A DNA stretch of 64,000 bases, from positions 417,754 through 481,753 of the forward strand of contig JXTB01000098.1 in NCBI GenBank assembly GCA_002914805.1, in the 5' to 3' direction. The DNA is from Parasponia andersonii. Its lineage: Eukaryota; Streptophyta; Magnoliopsida; Rosales; Cannabaceae. Positions 33,649 through 46,966 of the stretch are shown one piece after another. The translations under genes and the position numbers were made by a program. How positions within the stretch are numbered: position 1 is the first letter of the stretch; each line of letters begins with the position of its first letter. Under the pieces are notes generated by a model that saw only the letters and a list, made by a program, of their open reading frames with translations, was not told where the DNA came from and made no database searches.

Positions 33649-36600
33649 ATTAGTTCTCTTGAATGTTGTTGTTTTAGAGGCAAATTAATGTTGATTTCAT
33701 TGAGATCCTTCAGTTTCTTTCAAATACCTTGCAAAAAAAGTTTATGAAAAAAAAAAGAAGAAGTTCCCTTTGTTTTTCAATTTTAAAAATACTAGATTAA
33801 TAAAAAGGCACTAGAGAAACGAGTCAAGAGGAAAGCTAGATTAAAGACACAAAAGCAACTAGAAAAAAATAATTTTTTGGACTTTTAATCAAAATCACAT
33901 TATGTATGATTTCTACTTGCTTTAGTTGGCATCCTATTATTGTTGGTTTAATAATTTAATATTTTGTGAGACAATTAGAGTGAAAAGGAAGGAAGTAAAA
34001 TTTAATCACTTCCAAGTCATGGGACAAAAAAAAGAGAATAGGCGAAAAATTTAAATTAGAAAAAATAGAAAGAAAAAAGAGATCCTTATTAGTTACAAAC
34101 GAGGTGGTAATTATAATGGGACTAAAAAACTGGAGCAAAACTTATAAGTTTGTAGAAGAAGAAAAAGTTATTATATTTATACATTATCAATTTATCTCTA
34201 TCTTAAGAAAATATGGGATTAAAATGTTACATTGAAGTCCCATATCTAATTTGGTTTTGGTGATCCCAAGACGATGCGTGAATTGTTTGTGGTTTATTTT
34301 GCAGGTCTCTTTGGTTGATCCGATTAATGGAAATGCTTTGAAATAAATATTTGAAGATAGTTGTGACCGTTTGAATTTTGATGTAAAGATTCACAACAAT
34401 GAAAGATATTTGACCTATTGGGATCTTACCATATTGAATAAGCTATAATGACTGTAGTTTGTCGTAATCGTTGGGAGTTGCTTATAAAAACAGAACTTTT
34501 ACGTATAGAAGCACTTTCATATTAACAAAATAATATAAATATTTTTCTGTGATTATGTTATTTGAACATGGTCAATTTTAGTTATACAATATGTGTTAAT
34601 GTGATTATAACATAAATTCACAGAAGATGTAAATATAAATTAGTTACAATTAATTAAATTTAATTTAGAATTATATAAATATAAGTTGGGCACTTTGTTT
34701 ATATTATAGCAAATTTGGAAAAAATTTGACTTATATTGGTAAACTAAAATCAGCTGATGTATTAGGATATACATTATACAGAATCATACAACAGTCAAAA
34801 TAAAAGAATTTAATAGGTAATTATTAGCTTTGTTCTAAATCTTGAGTTAGTTGTAATCATGTATTCTCAAATATGACTTTATTTAAATTGAAATTTGAGT
34901 GAGACCAATTAAGATCGATACTACCTATTGATTGGAAAAATATATTTGTTAAAATATATAATCATAATTGACAATATGGAATTTGGCGAAATGAGGTCTC
35001 TTAATGGATTTCAATACTTGATCGTAAGTTTTAGACCTAAACATATCAACATTGATATCTCATACGGATTTTAATTAATAATCATTATAAAAATCAATAA
35101 GAACTAAGAACCATATGAATATATTTTCATGATATTGTATAAAAAGGGTTTTTAGCAAATAATTACTGTAGTATAGAAAATTACTCCAAAAAGTAGTTAT
35201 AAACAATACTTGGAGTACAATTCCAGTCTTTTAGTGGAATAATTTCTGAAATTAGATAATTAACGAGCCCATTTATAATTTGGAGGCAACTTTATATGTC
35301 TCATAAAATTTTCAAATTAACTTATGTGAATGTTTACACTATTATTAGATTGGGTTCATTTAAGAAACAAGTTTGAATTACAAAGTGGACTACATGCCTA
35401 ATCTTATAATTAGGCCCACGCGTGTAGCACCATACTATGACCAAATATTTTTAGTTTTCGATAACTTCTGTTTCTAGATAAAACTAATAGTCTGAACATA
35501 TAATTCGATTTTGATAAATATTGATAGTAATTCTTATTATTGATTTAATTCAATGTACCTAGTCATATTAATGAGAGATTTATTTCAATTAAAGACTAAC
35601 TGAATGTTAACAAATTAATAAAAAGCTAACAATATAGTATATGGTGTGATTGCATAATAAAAATGATAGTTATTTGTAGTCAAATATCACAAAGGCGAAA
35701 TTGGGCAAGTGAGATATTCCTATTAATGGAATTTACAATCACTGGCATAATTTCGCCATCGAATGTAAGCTACATATCTCTATCAATTTGACATATAGCA
35801 TACCTCTAGTATTTTCATTAGTTTTGTATATCTAATTTTTCTTATAAAATGAAACATTAGTCACGTCATTAAGTATATACATAAATTATAGAGACAATCT
35901 ATTAGCAGATAGTATTGCAAAATAGAGAAAAATTTCAAAGATAAATGAATAACTATAATTTGTTATCGAATTTCTTTGGAGAATTTTAAATATATTTACT
36001 AACTTGACATTTCTCTGCATAATATTAAGAGACTATATTTTTATGTGACTATACACAAGTATAAGAGGTATGATATCTTTCAGGATAGAGTCAAACACTT
36101 GCGTTAATTTAATATTTGTAGGAGGTATAATATATTATACATAACTGTTATGTAGTTATCTTGTTATGTTTTAGGGAAATAAACTTGAGTAGTAATAATT
36201 TGGACTAGAATGACTTTTGTAGGATGTTATAAAAAGAATGAATTTTCCAATAGCATCATAGTGTTGTGATTATTGAATTGATCCTAAGAGAGTCATAATT
36301 TTATTATCACAAATTATTTGATCTCCGTCGTATAACACCTTGACAATACTAGAAAAGTAATTTTTTAAAACATTTCTAAGAATTTTATTTTAGTCGATGT
36401 TACTTTTATTCATATCAAATTTCTTATATTTTATTTCCGTTATATTATTATTAAAAAATTGTTGATTGATATTTTATAAAAATTTTAAAATTTACTTCTA
36501 ATGAAAATTTTTCTACGTCTTTGCAACAATATTCTTAAGATGGCTTACTATTCAATATTTTTAGTTAAAAACTATGGTTCCATTCTAAATTTAATTTATT

Positions 36601-36984
36601 ATACTAGGCAATAAATTACTCTAATAACTAATTACAAGGCAAAAGTTGGGTCATCAATTGGGACTGTACTCAAGAAAGAAAGCTACCCACATACCTTTGA
36701 AGATGTTAAGCTCAATAGTATTTGGTAGGGCTAAGTTTTTATTCTTTAATAATGTCGTTCTAGCTTTTCAGTTTGATAACAACTTTTGTTAGAATATTCA
36801 ATATTTATCCATAATTACTTCCTATTAAATGAGTTTATTGACAGATTAAGTTTTTAAGTTGATTTTTAGGCTAATTTGTTGAATTTTTTAACTCATTGGT
36901 TAGGTTTTGTTATTGATTGGTTGAGTTTTATCAACTATCTAAATGAAGTTTAAAATCATAGCAGGTACAACTTTGATGCAAAAC
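33649..36984. other. AT-rich intergenic DNA, no gene seen
   Basis: Over 3 kb without a coding frame of note. Stretches between 34.2 and 36.7 kb look like decayed non-coding retroelement DNA, but I found no motif, LTR pair or target duplication to support a family call. Confidence 0.5.
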
Positions 36985-37385
36985 TATTAAATTTCTAATA
37001 TAGATCTCATTTGGAATTGATTTTAAAGGTTGCTTTTAGCTTTTAAAAATAATAGGAAAAATGAAGGTATAGGCATTTGGTAAGTCGCTACTTTTGACAA
37101 GTTAGATATTAAAAGTTATTGTGTAATCTCTATTTCAAGTAAAGTTTGAGAAGTATGATAATAGTTACTTTTCAAAGCTATTTGCTATCATAATATAAAT
37201 TACTTAAAATATTATTTTACAGTATTTTATAACACACACAATCTATAGTTTACCAAACACTAAAATATTACTTTTAAATGATAAAATGATTTCGTAAATT
37301 AAAGTTATCAAATGCCTAAACTTTTTTCTTATAGTTGCTTCTTACTCGCAACATAGTATTTTACAATGATACTACATCACAATAA
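36985..37385. mobile_element. Possible MITE remnant
   Basis: AGGCATTTGGTAA at about 37070 faces its near reverse complement TTATCAAATGCCT at about 37306, a 13-bp inverted pair with one mismatch. Flanking segments are only loosely inverted. Exact ends and target duplication are not defined. Confidence 0.35.
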
Positions 37386-38956
37386 TACCAAATTAGCCCT
37401 ATTTATGTAGATGTGCTATAAAGAATATAGATTTTAGAATTGTTATTTTTAAGAGTCCCCAGACACTTTGTTTAAGGCCAAGTGTTGTTCTTAGTTCCTT
37501 ACAAAAGAGTAATTAGTTAGTATTTCATATTGAAAATAAATATAATTGAATTAAACAAATATGTATAGATAGATATAATAAGATGGAGAATAAATAATCA
37601 TAAATTATGATCTAGAGGCTAAGAAGATAATAGAGAACATGTATATAACAATATTGACCTCTAGATTTTTTTTTCTTTTTGGCTAGAAGGCCCTTGCCAA
37701 AGGGGACTAAGACAAAAAATAATACACACTGAGAAGAAAAATATTGGAGAAAGGATAGGAAACAATACATCAACAACAACACAAGATAATAAAGTAAAAT
37801 GTGCCCACTCAAAATAGCCTTTTAACACATGTATAGGAATGGCCAACTTATCAACAATCCCAAAGATCTCAAAATAATTAGCCCATTTGGCAACATTATG
37901 GGTAAGGAAATTCAAAGTTCTAGGAATTTTCACAACTGCCCAGCAATGAAGGGAAGAGAGCATTGATCTAGTCTCTACAATACAATTAGAAATATTCCAT
38001 ACATTGACCAGGTTCGAGGAAATGAGCTCTGAGATCACCATCTGTGAATCACCTAACCCTTTGAAAGAGCATATTTTATTACTGAAATCACTGCAAACAC
38101 TTCTCCAAAAGAGGGGTCAGACAGAAAATATCAATCTGTTTGGAATCTAAAAATGCCACCAATATTATTCAGTGTAACAAAAGCAGTGACTAAATGAGAG
38201 CTCCTAACAGCTGTGTCAAAATTAAATTTAATCCACCCTAGGGAGGGGAGTAGAGACTAGCTTAATTCACTGACAATTGAGTCTTTTGACAATACCAGAG
38301 AGTTCTGGAATTCAGTCCATCTTTAAAGAATGCTCTATGTGATTGTCACTAAGTCTGGCACAAGATTCTCATGAACCAGCTGGTTTCGGTACCTCCAAAC
38401 AAACTCTATTAGCACTACAAAAAAATAACAACAACTCCTCTTTTAGGATAAACTGGAAAAGAGGGCAAGAATTAACTATTAAAGTTGAACACCACTCAAT
38501 CATAAACTCAAAAGTGTACTGGTCAGGTCTAATAACCCAAGGGGAATTGAACCATAAGGCTCCAGTTAAAAAACAATTCTAGAATAGATGGATTATGATT
38601 TCTATCTCTAGATTACAGAAAGGGCAGTGAATATTTTTAACATTCATAAAACCTGATAAAAAACTTCTAGTTGGCAAAGAATTGGTTATGATTGACCACT
38701 ATAATATTTTGTGCCTTTGATGGAGTTTACTAGACCACATCTATTTCCAAAACTCCGGTGAGACTAAAGAATTGGAGGAGAAACGAGGTAGTTGGTCAAT
38801 AAGATAAGCTAATTTGATAATAAATGAACCAAAAGGTGAAGCTGCCCAGAACCAGCTATCATTTTCGGAAGTGGGGAGGGGAGGTTGCATCCTTAATATG
38901 GCCTTGATAGTAGTCGAGTCAAAGAAGTTTTTTAGTTACTGAATGTCCCAATAATC

Positions 38957-40621
38957 TGATGGAGAAATTGCTAGAAATTTCGAATCAATAAATTTTGAAA
39001 AACGATTTTTCGAAAACAATTTCTGCAATTTTGTAAAAAAAATCAAGAACGCAGCGGAATAAGTATTTTAAAATTTTCTTGAAATTTTACAAAACAAGTA
39101 CGTAGGATCGTTGATCTAACATAAATCAATTCATGGATCTTGGTTTAGATAAAATTTGGAAGCGCTTCACAACCATTGAGCCTTCCCATCTATTCTCTAA
39201 AGCCCGTTGAATGATCCAGTATGTAGGCACCTTCCTGATTCCCAACAAGAAATGAGCGAATGATCCGAAAGACGATCTTTCTTCTCCTTGAGTGCACGTC
39301 TACGACCATGGGTATCTCTCCCTTAGCGGCCATAAACGAACATGGGACTTCTCCTGCAGTGGCTCGTCTCTCCTACTCTCTCTTTTTCTTTCTGTCAAAT
39401 GAAAAAGCACAGTTACTGTGCATGAGTGGCATGTACGATCCTTAGAATGACTTAAGAGAACTTTTCTCTTAAGTATTTAAAGAGATGTAAACCTTAATGA
39501 GCTTATTGGGCTCAATTGACCATTCAATTAGTTATAGGGCTATGTGTGAGCTAGACAGAGGACCTTATAGATTCAAATAGTCTAAGTTCTAATGGGACAA
39601 CTACCCATAATTATAATTAACTCTTAATTATGACTGGACCATGTCCATTAATATTGGGTACTCTACTATAGGCCCAATATTGCACTCTTAGACTAAATGT
39701 CATATATTTTCTGTGAAGCTAATTAACACTTTAATTAACTTGATCCATTTAGGCAAATATACCCCCGATGCAATGCCGTACTAGTAAGGTGAAATTACCG
39801 TATTACCCTTCTAGTACATATTTACCTTTGAGTTGTCATTTTTCATTTAATGGATAATAATTTACTACGCTGTTTGTAACTGCCCATACAAATACAGTCA
39901 AATTCATAAAGTGAAAACATGGCACCTGGTTTTTTATTATCCAAGTCCTTGAAAAAACTCAAAGTGACATTATATGCATAGTGTCCAAATCATGAAAGAC
40001 GTTCTCGTCAATTCACAAATCTTATCTTCCACGATACCGGAGTTCGAACCATATAATCGAAACTAGTCCTTTAGTAAGTCAAAAAGATAAAACTCATGAA
40101 AGCAAGTCCGACAATCACTAGGATTAAGGTAATCTTACAATAATACTAGATTAGTAAAAGATAGAATATTGAGTTACGATATTTAACCTCAAATTCTATT
40201 TTCACTTGGTCCAATTCAATGCACTTATAACTTTTTTATAACGCACTAGTGTTTCTATCCGAAGTCAGACACTTCGATGATTGGAGACTTTATAAATCCC
40301 GTTGAAATAAACAACACTACATTCTATGGCAAAATAAAATATTCCATCTTTATTTGCAGAATGTGAACTTTTAATTTAGACATAATGAAATAAAGAAATT
40401 AGTCTCCCACATGTAAACACTTCACACGAACAATTATTTATTACTGATTATTAGTCATGGAAACTTTTAGACGTTTGCATAATAGAAAACATAAACATCA
40501 TATGTATATTATTGGGACATAATATGGAATTTATTAATAACAAATAGATAATACTTAAATCCAATAAACATTGTTTAAAATGCCAAACAAAGAAACTGCT
40601 TTCTAAGGCATATTCCTAACA
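38957..40621 (-). mobile_element. Solo LTR (probably copia) inserted in the LINE
   Basis: On the minus strand it begins TGTTAGGAATATGCC at 40621 and ends TTTCTCCATCA at 38957, so 1665 bp with TG...CA ends. LINE protein sequence reads up to both borders (DLIS on one side, DYWDIQ on the other), which fixes the insertion. The flanks are GATTTC and GATTAT on the minus strand, so at best an imperfect duplication. No internal coding domain exists. An open frame at 39260-39445 (+) shows no motif. Confidence 0.7.
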
Positions 40622-41384
40622 GAAATCAAGTCTGTGATAGTTAGAGCATGGTTCCAGAGCCTACCCCAAGGGCAAGAAGTGAAGCCTTGAAGGTACAGGA
40701 TCCATGGGGTTCTCTAGACGTAAAATTGAGAGGAATAATACACTTTCAAACATAGGCCTTTTTGGATTAAATCACTTAATTTTCGAATGCCTTTCTACAC
40801 CCAGGAATATGAGTATTTAAAGTAGCATTGAATAAATCAATATTCTTTAAGTACTTTGCTTTAATTATAGAATACCTTATTAAATCATTTGCAGTGGGTA
40901 ATAACTAATCCCATTTTGCAAGAAATGCTTTATTCACATCTCTTCTAACATTTAGCCCTTCGAAAAATTAAAAGGAGCAGATAGTATCCTAAGCTTTCTA
41001 ATAGCCCTTATGTTGATTAATATCGTATTTCCTCTACTAGAAATCTTTGAGAGAAGCATCAATATCAATGTAAATTTTCTTGGGGGAGGGAGAGTCATCG
41101 TAGTATAAGTTGGGATAGTTGCTGTAATTGATTTAATAAGAGTGAGCCTCCCTACTTTAAATAAGACTGCCACTTTCTACCCCACTAATTTTGTTTGGAT
41201 TCTATCCAAAAGGAACTTAAAGTCTTTCACCTTTGATCTTGATAAAACAGAGGTAGTCCTAAATGTTTTGCATTTGGTTTCAACTGGTTCATTCTCAAAA
41301 TGGTATTCACTTCCATAGCCTTGGCACCAAAAAATTTTTTGCTGAGGATAACAGAGGACTTTTCTTATTTATATTTTGCCCAGA

Positions 41385-41684
41385 CTAAGTACAATACTTC
41401 TCTAGGTATTTTAAAAGCTTATCTGCTTCTTTTTTATTTGCTCTCCCAAAAAGGTTCAGGTCATCTACAAAGAGTAGATAATTGAAACTAGGGTCGTTCA
41501 TAGACAATTTTATTCTTTTCATCTCTCCTTTTAATTCAGCTTCATAGAGCAGACAACTCAAGACTTCCTTGTACAAAATAAAGAGATTAGGGGATATAGA
41601 GTCACCTTGTCGCAAGCCCCGTTTAGGGGAAATAGAGCCATATGGGCTACCACTGAGGAGAAGTTTCATTGTTGGAGCATACAC
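41385..41684 (-). pseudogene. LINE reverse transcriptase palm fragment
   Basis: An open stretch of 99 codons holds GSISPKRGLRQGDSISPNLF and then SFNYLLFVDDLNLFG. The first is the conserved R-G-L-R-Q-G-D-P-L-S-P block (P to S change here). The second is the catalytic Y/F-x-D-D box, here FVDD. The domain is truncated on the N-terminal side by an internal deletion. Confidence 0.85.
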
Positions 41685-41929
41685 ACATTACATCACCTAG
41701 TTAGGTAGGTGGGGTTTGAGGCGGTATGTAAGAAATTTAGAAATGATTATAAGAGATGTTGTAGAGGCTAATAGATCCATAATAATTGAGCTTAGTCGGG
41801 GAGGCCGACTTAGGGATAAGAACAATATGAGTTTCATTTAATTTGGGGTAGAGAGAGCCTGAAATAAAAAAAAATTGCAAATCATAGAGAGAATATCTTG
41901 TTGATTAGAATGTGCAACTATAAATTCAC

Positions 41930-44220
41930 ATATTCCTGTATAAGTGTACATGGTCACAAGTAATATAGATTTAGAAGTTAGAGTATCAAACCTACATGGA
42001 TTGATTATTAAGTCTAAGTTAAGTATTAAAATTGATCAATTATAACTTTATCCAATTAATCGAAATATAGATTTTGAAGAAATAAAATAAAAGAAACTAA
42101 ATTACCATACAAATGAATAAAAGATAAATCAATAAGAAAAATATCTAGGTTTACTAATTCCCCAACTATTCTCTTGTCATGCTATTTCACAATTTCTCTC
42201 TTAAATTAATTAATCCATTAGAGTTGTCAACTGAGAATTTGAATGTATTCATAAACTCCTTTCCAAAGCATAAGTAAAAATACCTAGACAAGCTAATATG
42301 TTACTACTAATATAAATTGACTAGGTACGTTAAGTTTAGTAATTCTCAAAGAGGTTGCACAAGTTACTTAGGTATATTCCTATCCTATGTAAACTTAGCT
42401 CAAACTAGGTAATCTTATGTTGTTTTACCTATATCCAAATTTCTAATTCTCTTTCCAAGCTCATAGAAATTTCACTCAACAATATATTTAGTAATCAATT
42501 AAATAGAAGTAATAAGCATAAGGTAAAATAAATAACTCAACAATAGATTTGATTAATGAAAGAAGAGAAAAATAAACAAATACAAGTTACTATGTTAGTT
42601 CATATAGTAAAACTAGAGAAGAAATATTTAGTTCATAATATAAATTGAGAATAATGACATTATAAGCCAATGAATTCAAGAAATACAAAATTCAAGAGAG
42701 AAAAGTTAAAGAATTTCCCTTTAGAAAAACTTGAAAGTGTTCAAAGAAATTGTCAAACTCCTCTTTTAAGCTTGGCTATTGCTCCCTTGAATCATCTCTC
42801 TAGGATTTGCTCTTAACTATACTACTATTTAAGTATAGAAAATAAAAAGAAAAACTCATAAGAAAATTGATATTGTGGAGGAAATTAAGAAATGGAGGCT
42901 TGGAGCTTGCATTCATCTTCTTCTTCCTCTTCTTCCATGGTTGCCACTTTCTCTCTTAAAGATGGAGTTTTAAAGAGGTGACTCTTACAAACTAAAAACA
43001 GGTCAAATCTAGAATCTAGACTCTTGAATTCAAAAAGTTGATCTCAGCCGTCAATTATTGACCTAGGACGTAGATGATGGTGCCGCGATACCAAAACTAC
43101 CCGAGAGTTGACGCTGAGTCGCTATTTCTCTACTAGTTTGGTACCGCCGCTTCCCGGATATGTTATTTCTTCATTTTAGTTCTGATTTGCCTTATTTTCG
43201 TTGCATTAAAACCATATCAGATTTAACTTTGACTTAATTTTTGAAAAACTCATTTGTGAGGGAAAAATTCATCTCATTTTGCATCATACACATTTGTTTC
43301 ATTCTCCTATCAACATAAACAAACAAAACATCAAAATAACAAGAAAAACACTTGAAATAACTTAATTCAAATAAGAATATAGCAAAACTTAAGGTATAAT
43401 AGTACTAGATAACTCTTCTTTTATGGAGTTAATATACCCCTAAACTTAAGATTTTGATAGTAATCGAGCGAAAGAAAAAGAAAAACACACAAGAGATAAT
43501 GTACTAACACTGATGATTTCGAATTGGTTCCTCAAAGCTTACAAAATAGCATAACTTAAAGAAAAGTACAAATATTAGCTAAGTATTAAGAATAACTCAA
43601 GAGCATATCCCATTTAGATCGAATTTCTTGTGTATGTGTATGCCTTTCTCCTATTATTGTCTCAAATCCGAATAAGTTTATACAAATATATATTAAGCAT
43701 AAAATCTCAAAAACATTAATCAAGTTCCATAAGTTTACTTCAAATATATCTCCACTAATATAGATATATACAATACCAAGGATCAAAAGGTATTCATTAA
43801 ACTTATAATATTGACTTAGGTAAAGGTATGATGAACTAGGTAAATTGAGCTCAAATGACCCTTAAGTATATTAATACTAGGACTCATATAGAGCTATTCT
43901 TTCATACTGTAAGCAACACATCACTAATTCACAGTTCTTCTTTCTTCCATCAATACTTAGCCCAACATTTATTTCATTATTTCATTTTTTTATTACTTTT
44001 TTTGTTGGGTTGTGCACCCTCAAACTTGTTTCTTTTTTTTTTTTTAATGAACAAGTGCATAAATTTTGTTTTTTCTTTTTAATTTCATTCCACACATCCT
44101 CCCATAATATAACATAGCTCAAAATACTTCAGTAAAAAAAATCAATATAAATTAATATGCTCAAGAGATAAAGGTTGAATAATATTATTTAATTTAGGCT
44201 AATGTGTGTGTGTGATTGAA
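41930..44220. mobile_element. Non-coding retroelement-like insert in the LINE
   Basis: LINE similarity stops near 41930 and resumes near 44250. Between lie about 2.3 kb of mostly non-coding DNA. Its left part (TGTATAAGTGTACATGGTCA, then AGAGTATCAAACCTACATGG) resembles the untranslated region of Ty3/gypsy elements of the Tat group, as far as I recall. A short GC-richer piece at 43070-43160 stands out. No gag, pol or LTR pair is visible, and the borders are good to about 30 bp. Confidence 0.45.
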
Positions 44221-45000
44221 AAAGAAAAGGCCTTACAAGACTCAACATGGGTGTACTAGGGATAAAATGTGTCATAGTTAGCTTTAATATAATTCTAGTA
44301 GGTAGAATAGAACAGACATGGGAAACCATCTAAGCCTAGAGTTTTCTCTGGTTTTAACTTTCGTGGAGTGGATAATATCTCCTCATCAGTTGGGATTGTG
44401 GACAACTCACTACTTTGGACTTCAAATATGCAAGGCTATATTAAACTATTTAGATCATCTAGGCAAAGAGTTGGCTAATTTGAATAGATTACTCTAAACT
44501 TGTTGATGAAAGCAGTTGCTATACTAGGTCTATCAGCCAATCAACTCCTATTATTATCGTTTATAAAGTTAATGAATTTATGCCTCCTTCGTATTACAGT
44601 GGATAGAAAAAAGAACTTGGTACACTTATCCCCATCTGAAAACTATTTATCTTTAGATTTTTGGAACCAAAGAATCTCATCTCGCTTCAACAACTTATCA
44701 AGCTCTGCTTTTATCTGTTCTTCTTAGTGGAAGGCAAGCTCACTATAGACCCCTTGCTAAATTTCGCCCAACTGAGCCATAAGTTTCCGGATATTAAATC
44801 CGATATTGCCAAACTACTTCTTGTTCCAAGACTAGAGGGCTTTCTTAGAGTCTTCAATCTTCTTGATAAAGTTTGTGGGAGGAGAGGGGTATTGGCTAGA
44901 GTTCCAAGCTTTCTGCACCACCCAGTAGCTTCTAGGATTTCCAACCCATATCCTTAAAACTTAAGAGGGCGAGCCAACTTCTGGCCTTCTCCATTGAATA

Positions 45001-46260
45001 TTCTTTAGTAGTGTTTATGGCCAGTTTGGAACTTCAATCTGTAAACTAGGCACAGTTTGGCCAATCCGCCAGACCATGAAGTCTGTATTGGTCAACTCAA
45101 ACCAGTCATATCGCACCCCTAATGTTTTTCCTCTCCTAAATAATAAAAAAAAAAGCGATGTTTAAATAAATAAAAGATCAACTATAAATAAGAAATTCTA
45201 ATGAATAATACTAAATTAAAATAAATATTTATTTTAGATGATCAATCGTAGTATATTTTTACATAATTTTGTCTTATTTAGGCTATAGTAGGGTATCATT
45301 TTTGCCCCCTAACATGCAAACAAATCCAAATGTTTAAAACTAATATTGTTGCATACATGGCCCACATAATATAGTAACAGTAAAGATTGAGAAGATGCTC
45401 CAAATTTCTTCTACTTTCTTTTGGGGTAAATTGGTTCTTTTTACTGTTATTTTCTATGCTTAGACCTCCTCCAAGAAATACTAAAAGAAAACTAATGTAA
45501 AGTGCGTAAGACCCACTCTCACGTATCTTTTACTCCTAGCAATGTTTGGTGGGGCTGGGTTGACATGCACCTCTCTCTCTTTTGCCTGCTGTTTAGGGTT
45601 TTCAGCGAACATTCTCATTAGGAATGTTGCCTTCTTTATCAGAAGTTTGAGAAAATATTATGCTATTTGGATTTATGAATTTTTGTCAATAATGAGTTTG
45701 GGCATTTTTTAGTTAATTGGGATGGATTATATTTAAGGTGGTAGTTTTCTTTTTTTGAATGGTTGAATTTATTTTTCGGAATTGAAATTGAAATAACTTA
45801 TTTGTAGACTTTTTAATTATTGACCCATGTTGGATTTCTCTACACGATATTAGAATTTAGGATAAATTATATTTAAAGGATGTTTTGGTCAATTACAACG
45901 AATTAATCAATCTCATCCCTCTATTTATACGAGGTCAAATGTGGATGGAATCTGAACTATGATTCACGTACATCTCACGTCAATAGAGATGTGATGGAAC
46001 AATTACATCTTTAAAAAAATTATTAAATACCAAATTTGCCCTTATTATTAGATTGATGGCACATATCGAAGAAAAGATTGAAAAATAAATTGTCCAAAAA
46101 AAATCTTTCAAATACTAAATTGCAGTTAAGAGAGACCATGGAGTACCAAAATTAAAAAATTAATCCAACGGAGAAAAATAACCAAAATTAAAAAAGAATT
46201 AATCCAATGAAGTCAAATGACCAAAATGCAGGGTCACGTGGACTCCCGGAGGTGATGTAG
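45001..46260. other. Intergenic, upstream of MED13
   Basis: AT-rich DNA between the LINE and MED13. No gene seen. A G-box lies near its right end. Confidence 0.5.
46235..46240. promoter_or_regulatory. G-box CACGTG upstream of MED13
   Basis: GGGTCACGTGGACTCC lies about 630 bp before the main start codon and just ahead of the pyrimidine-rich leader. The function is inferred from position. Confidence 0.45.
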
Positions 46261-46299
46261 TTGTGTCAACCGAAGGGACGTAACGTAAGAAGCCTTTCT

Positions 46300-46867
46300 C
46301 TCTCTAAATCCAAAAGAGGAATTTTAATTTTTCAGGTAAAACCCTCTGGAGTTACGCACCACGCGCCTCCACTCGCTCTCTTCATTCTAGGTTCTTTTTT
46401 TCCTTTTTTTTTTATTTTTTTTTATTTTTTTTCCCTTCTTTGTTTGGTTGCTGAGAAAATTTCTCACTCGATTTTCCCGAATATTTAAGAACGCAAAGCA
46501 AACAATTTGGAGAGAATTTTCCCGCACTGACTCGATAGCGAATTTCAACGTTTTACGAAGCTATCGAATTTCACTACTGCTTCTGCGACTGGAGGTTTTC
46601 TAGGGTTTTACATCAGGTCAGTAATGGAAGCAAGTTTTACATCAATTTTATTTTTTTGAAGTTTCATACTTATAATTCTTGATTTTTTGGGTCTTAATTG
46701 TGTCTGCTTATGATTTTGATGGAGCTGGTGCAAAAATTGAGGCTAGTCTATTTTATTTTATTTTGCAGGCTTAGTTATGGTTAAAGCTGTGAGCGGATTG
46801 AAGGTTTGAGTGAGTTGGGCAAGCTTAACTTACTCTGGCAAGACACCTTATTTACCATTTTGAGGAG
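46300..46867 (+). promoter_or_regulatory. MED13: MED13 5' leader with an intron
   Basis: A pyrimidine-rich leader begins around 46300-46500. A probable leader intron runs from GT at 46617-46618 (ACATCAG|GTCAGT) to AG at 46767-46768 (TTTTGCAG|GC). The second leader exon (46769-46867) leads directly to the coding ATG. The transcription start is not visible. A leader intron is common in plant housekeeping regulators. Confidence 0.5.
46777..46809 (+). promoter_or_regulatory. Upstream ORF, 10 codons, in the MED13 leader
   Basis: The frame ATG GTT AAA ... GTT TGA encodes MVKAVSGLKV and ends 58 bp before the MED13 ATG, in a different frame. It lies in the second leader exon, so it would remain in the mature mRNA. 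Such ORFs usually lower translation of the main frame. Whether it acts here is not known. Confidence 0.5.
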
Positions 46868-46928
46868 ATGTTGACTAATGTTTTCAAAATTGTACGTTTA
46901 TCTGACTCAGTTTGAAGGATCACTTGTG

Positions 46929-46966
<38 letters not shown>

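Larger units (their letters stand above)
37650..45000 (-). mobile_element. Degenerate LINE, interrupted by two insertions
   Basis: Fragments of a plant L1-type element lie in order on the minus strand. The linker before the reverse transcriptase is at 44.3-45.0 kb (PPTNFIKKIEDSKK, then FSDGDKCTKFFF). Early reverse transcriptase motifs are at 44.25 kb (LGLDGFPMSVLFY) and 41.72-41.92 kb. The palm is at 41.38-41.68 kb (RGLRQGDSISPNLF, then FVDDLNLFG). The cysteine/connector region is at 38.2-38.95 and 40.62-41.3 kb (GRLWNHALTITDLIS, then DYWDIQ across the insertion). An RNase H-like tail is at 37.86-37.95 kb (HCWAVVKIPRTLNFLTHNVA), and an A-rich end at about 37660. The endonuclease is absent. 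Part of the reverse transcriptase between RLKPHLPN and the palm is deleted. Stops and frameshifts are frequent, so it is dead. Confidence 0.8.
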
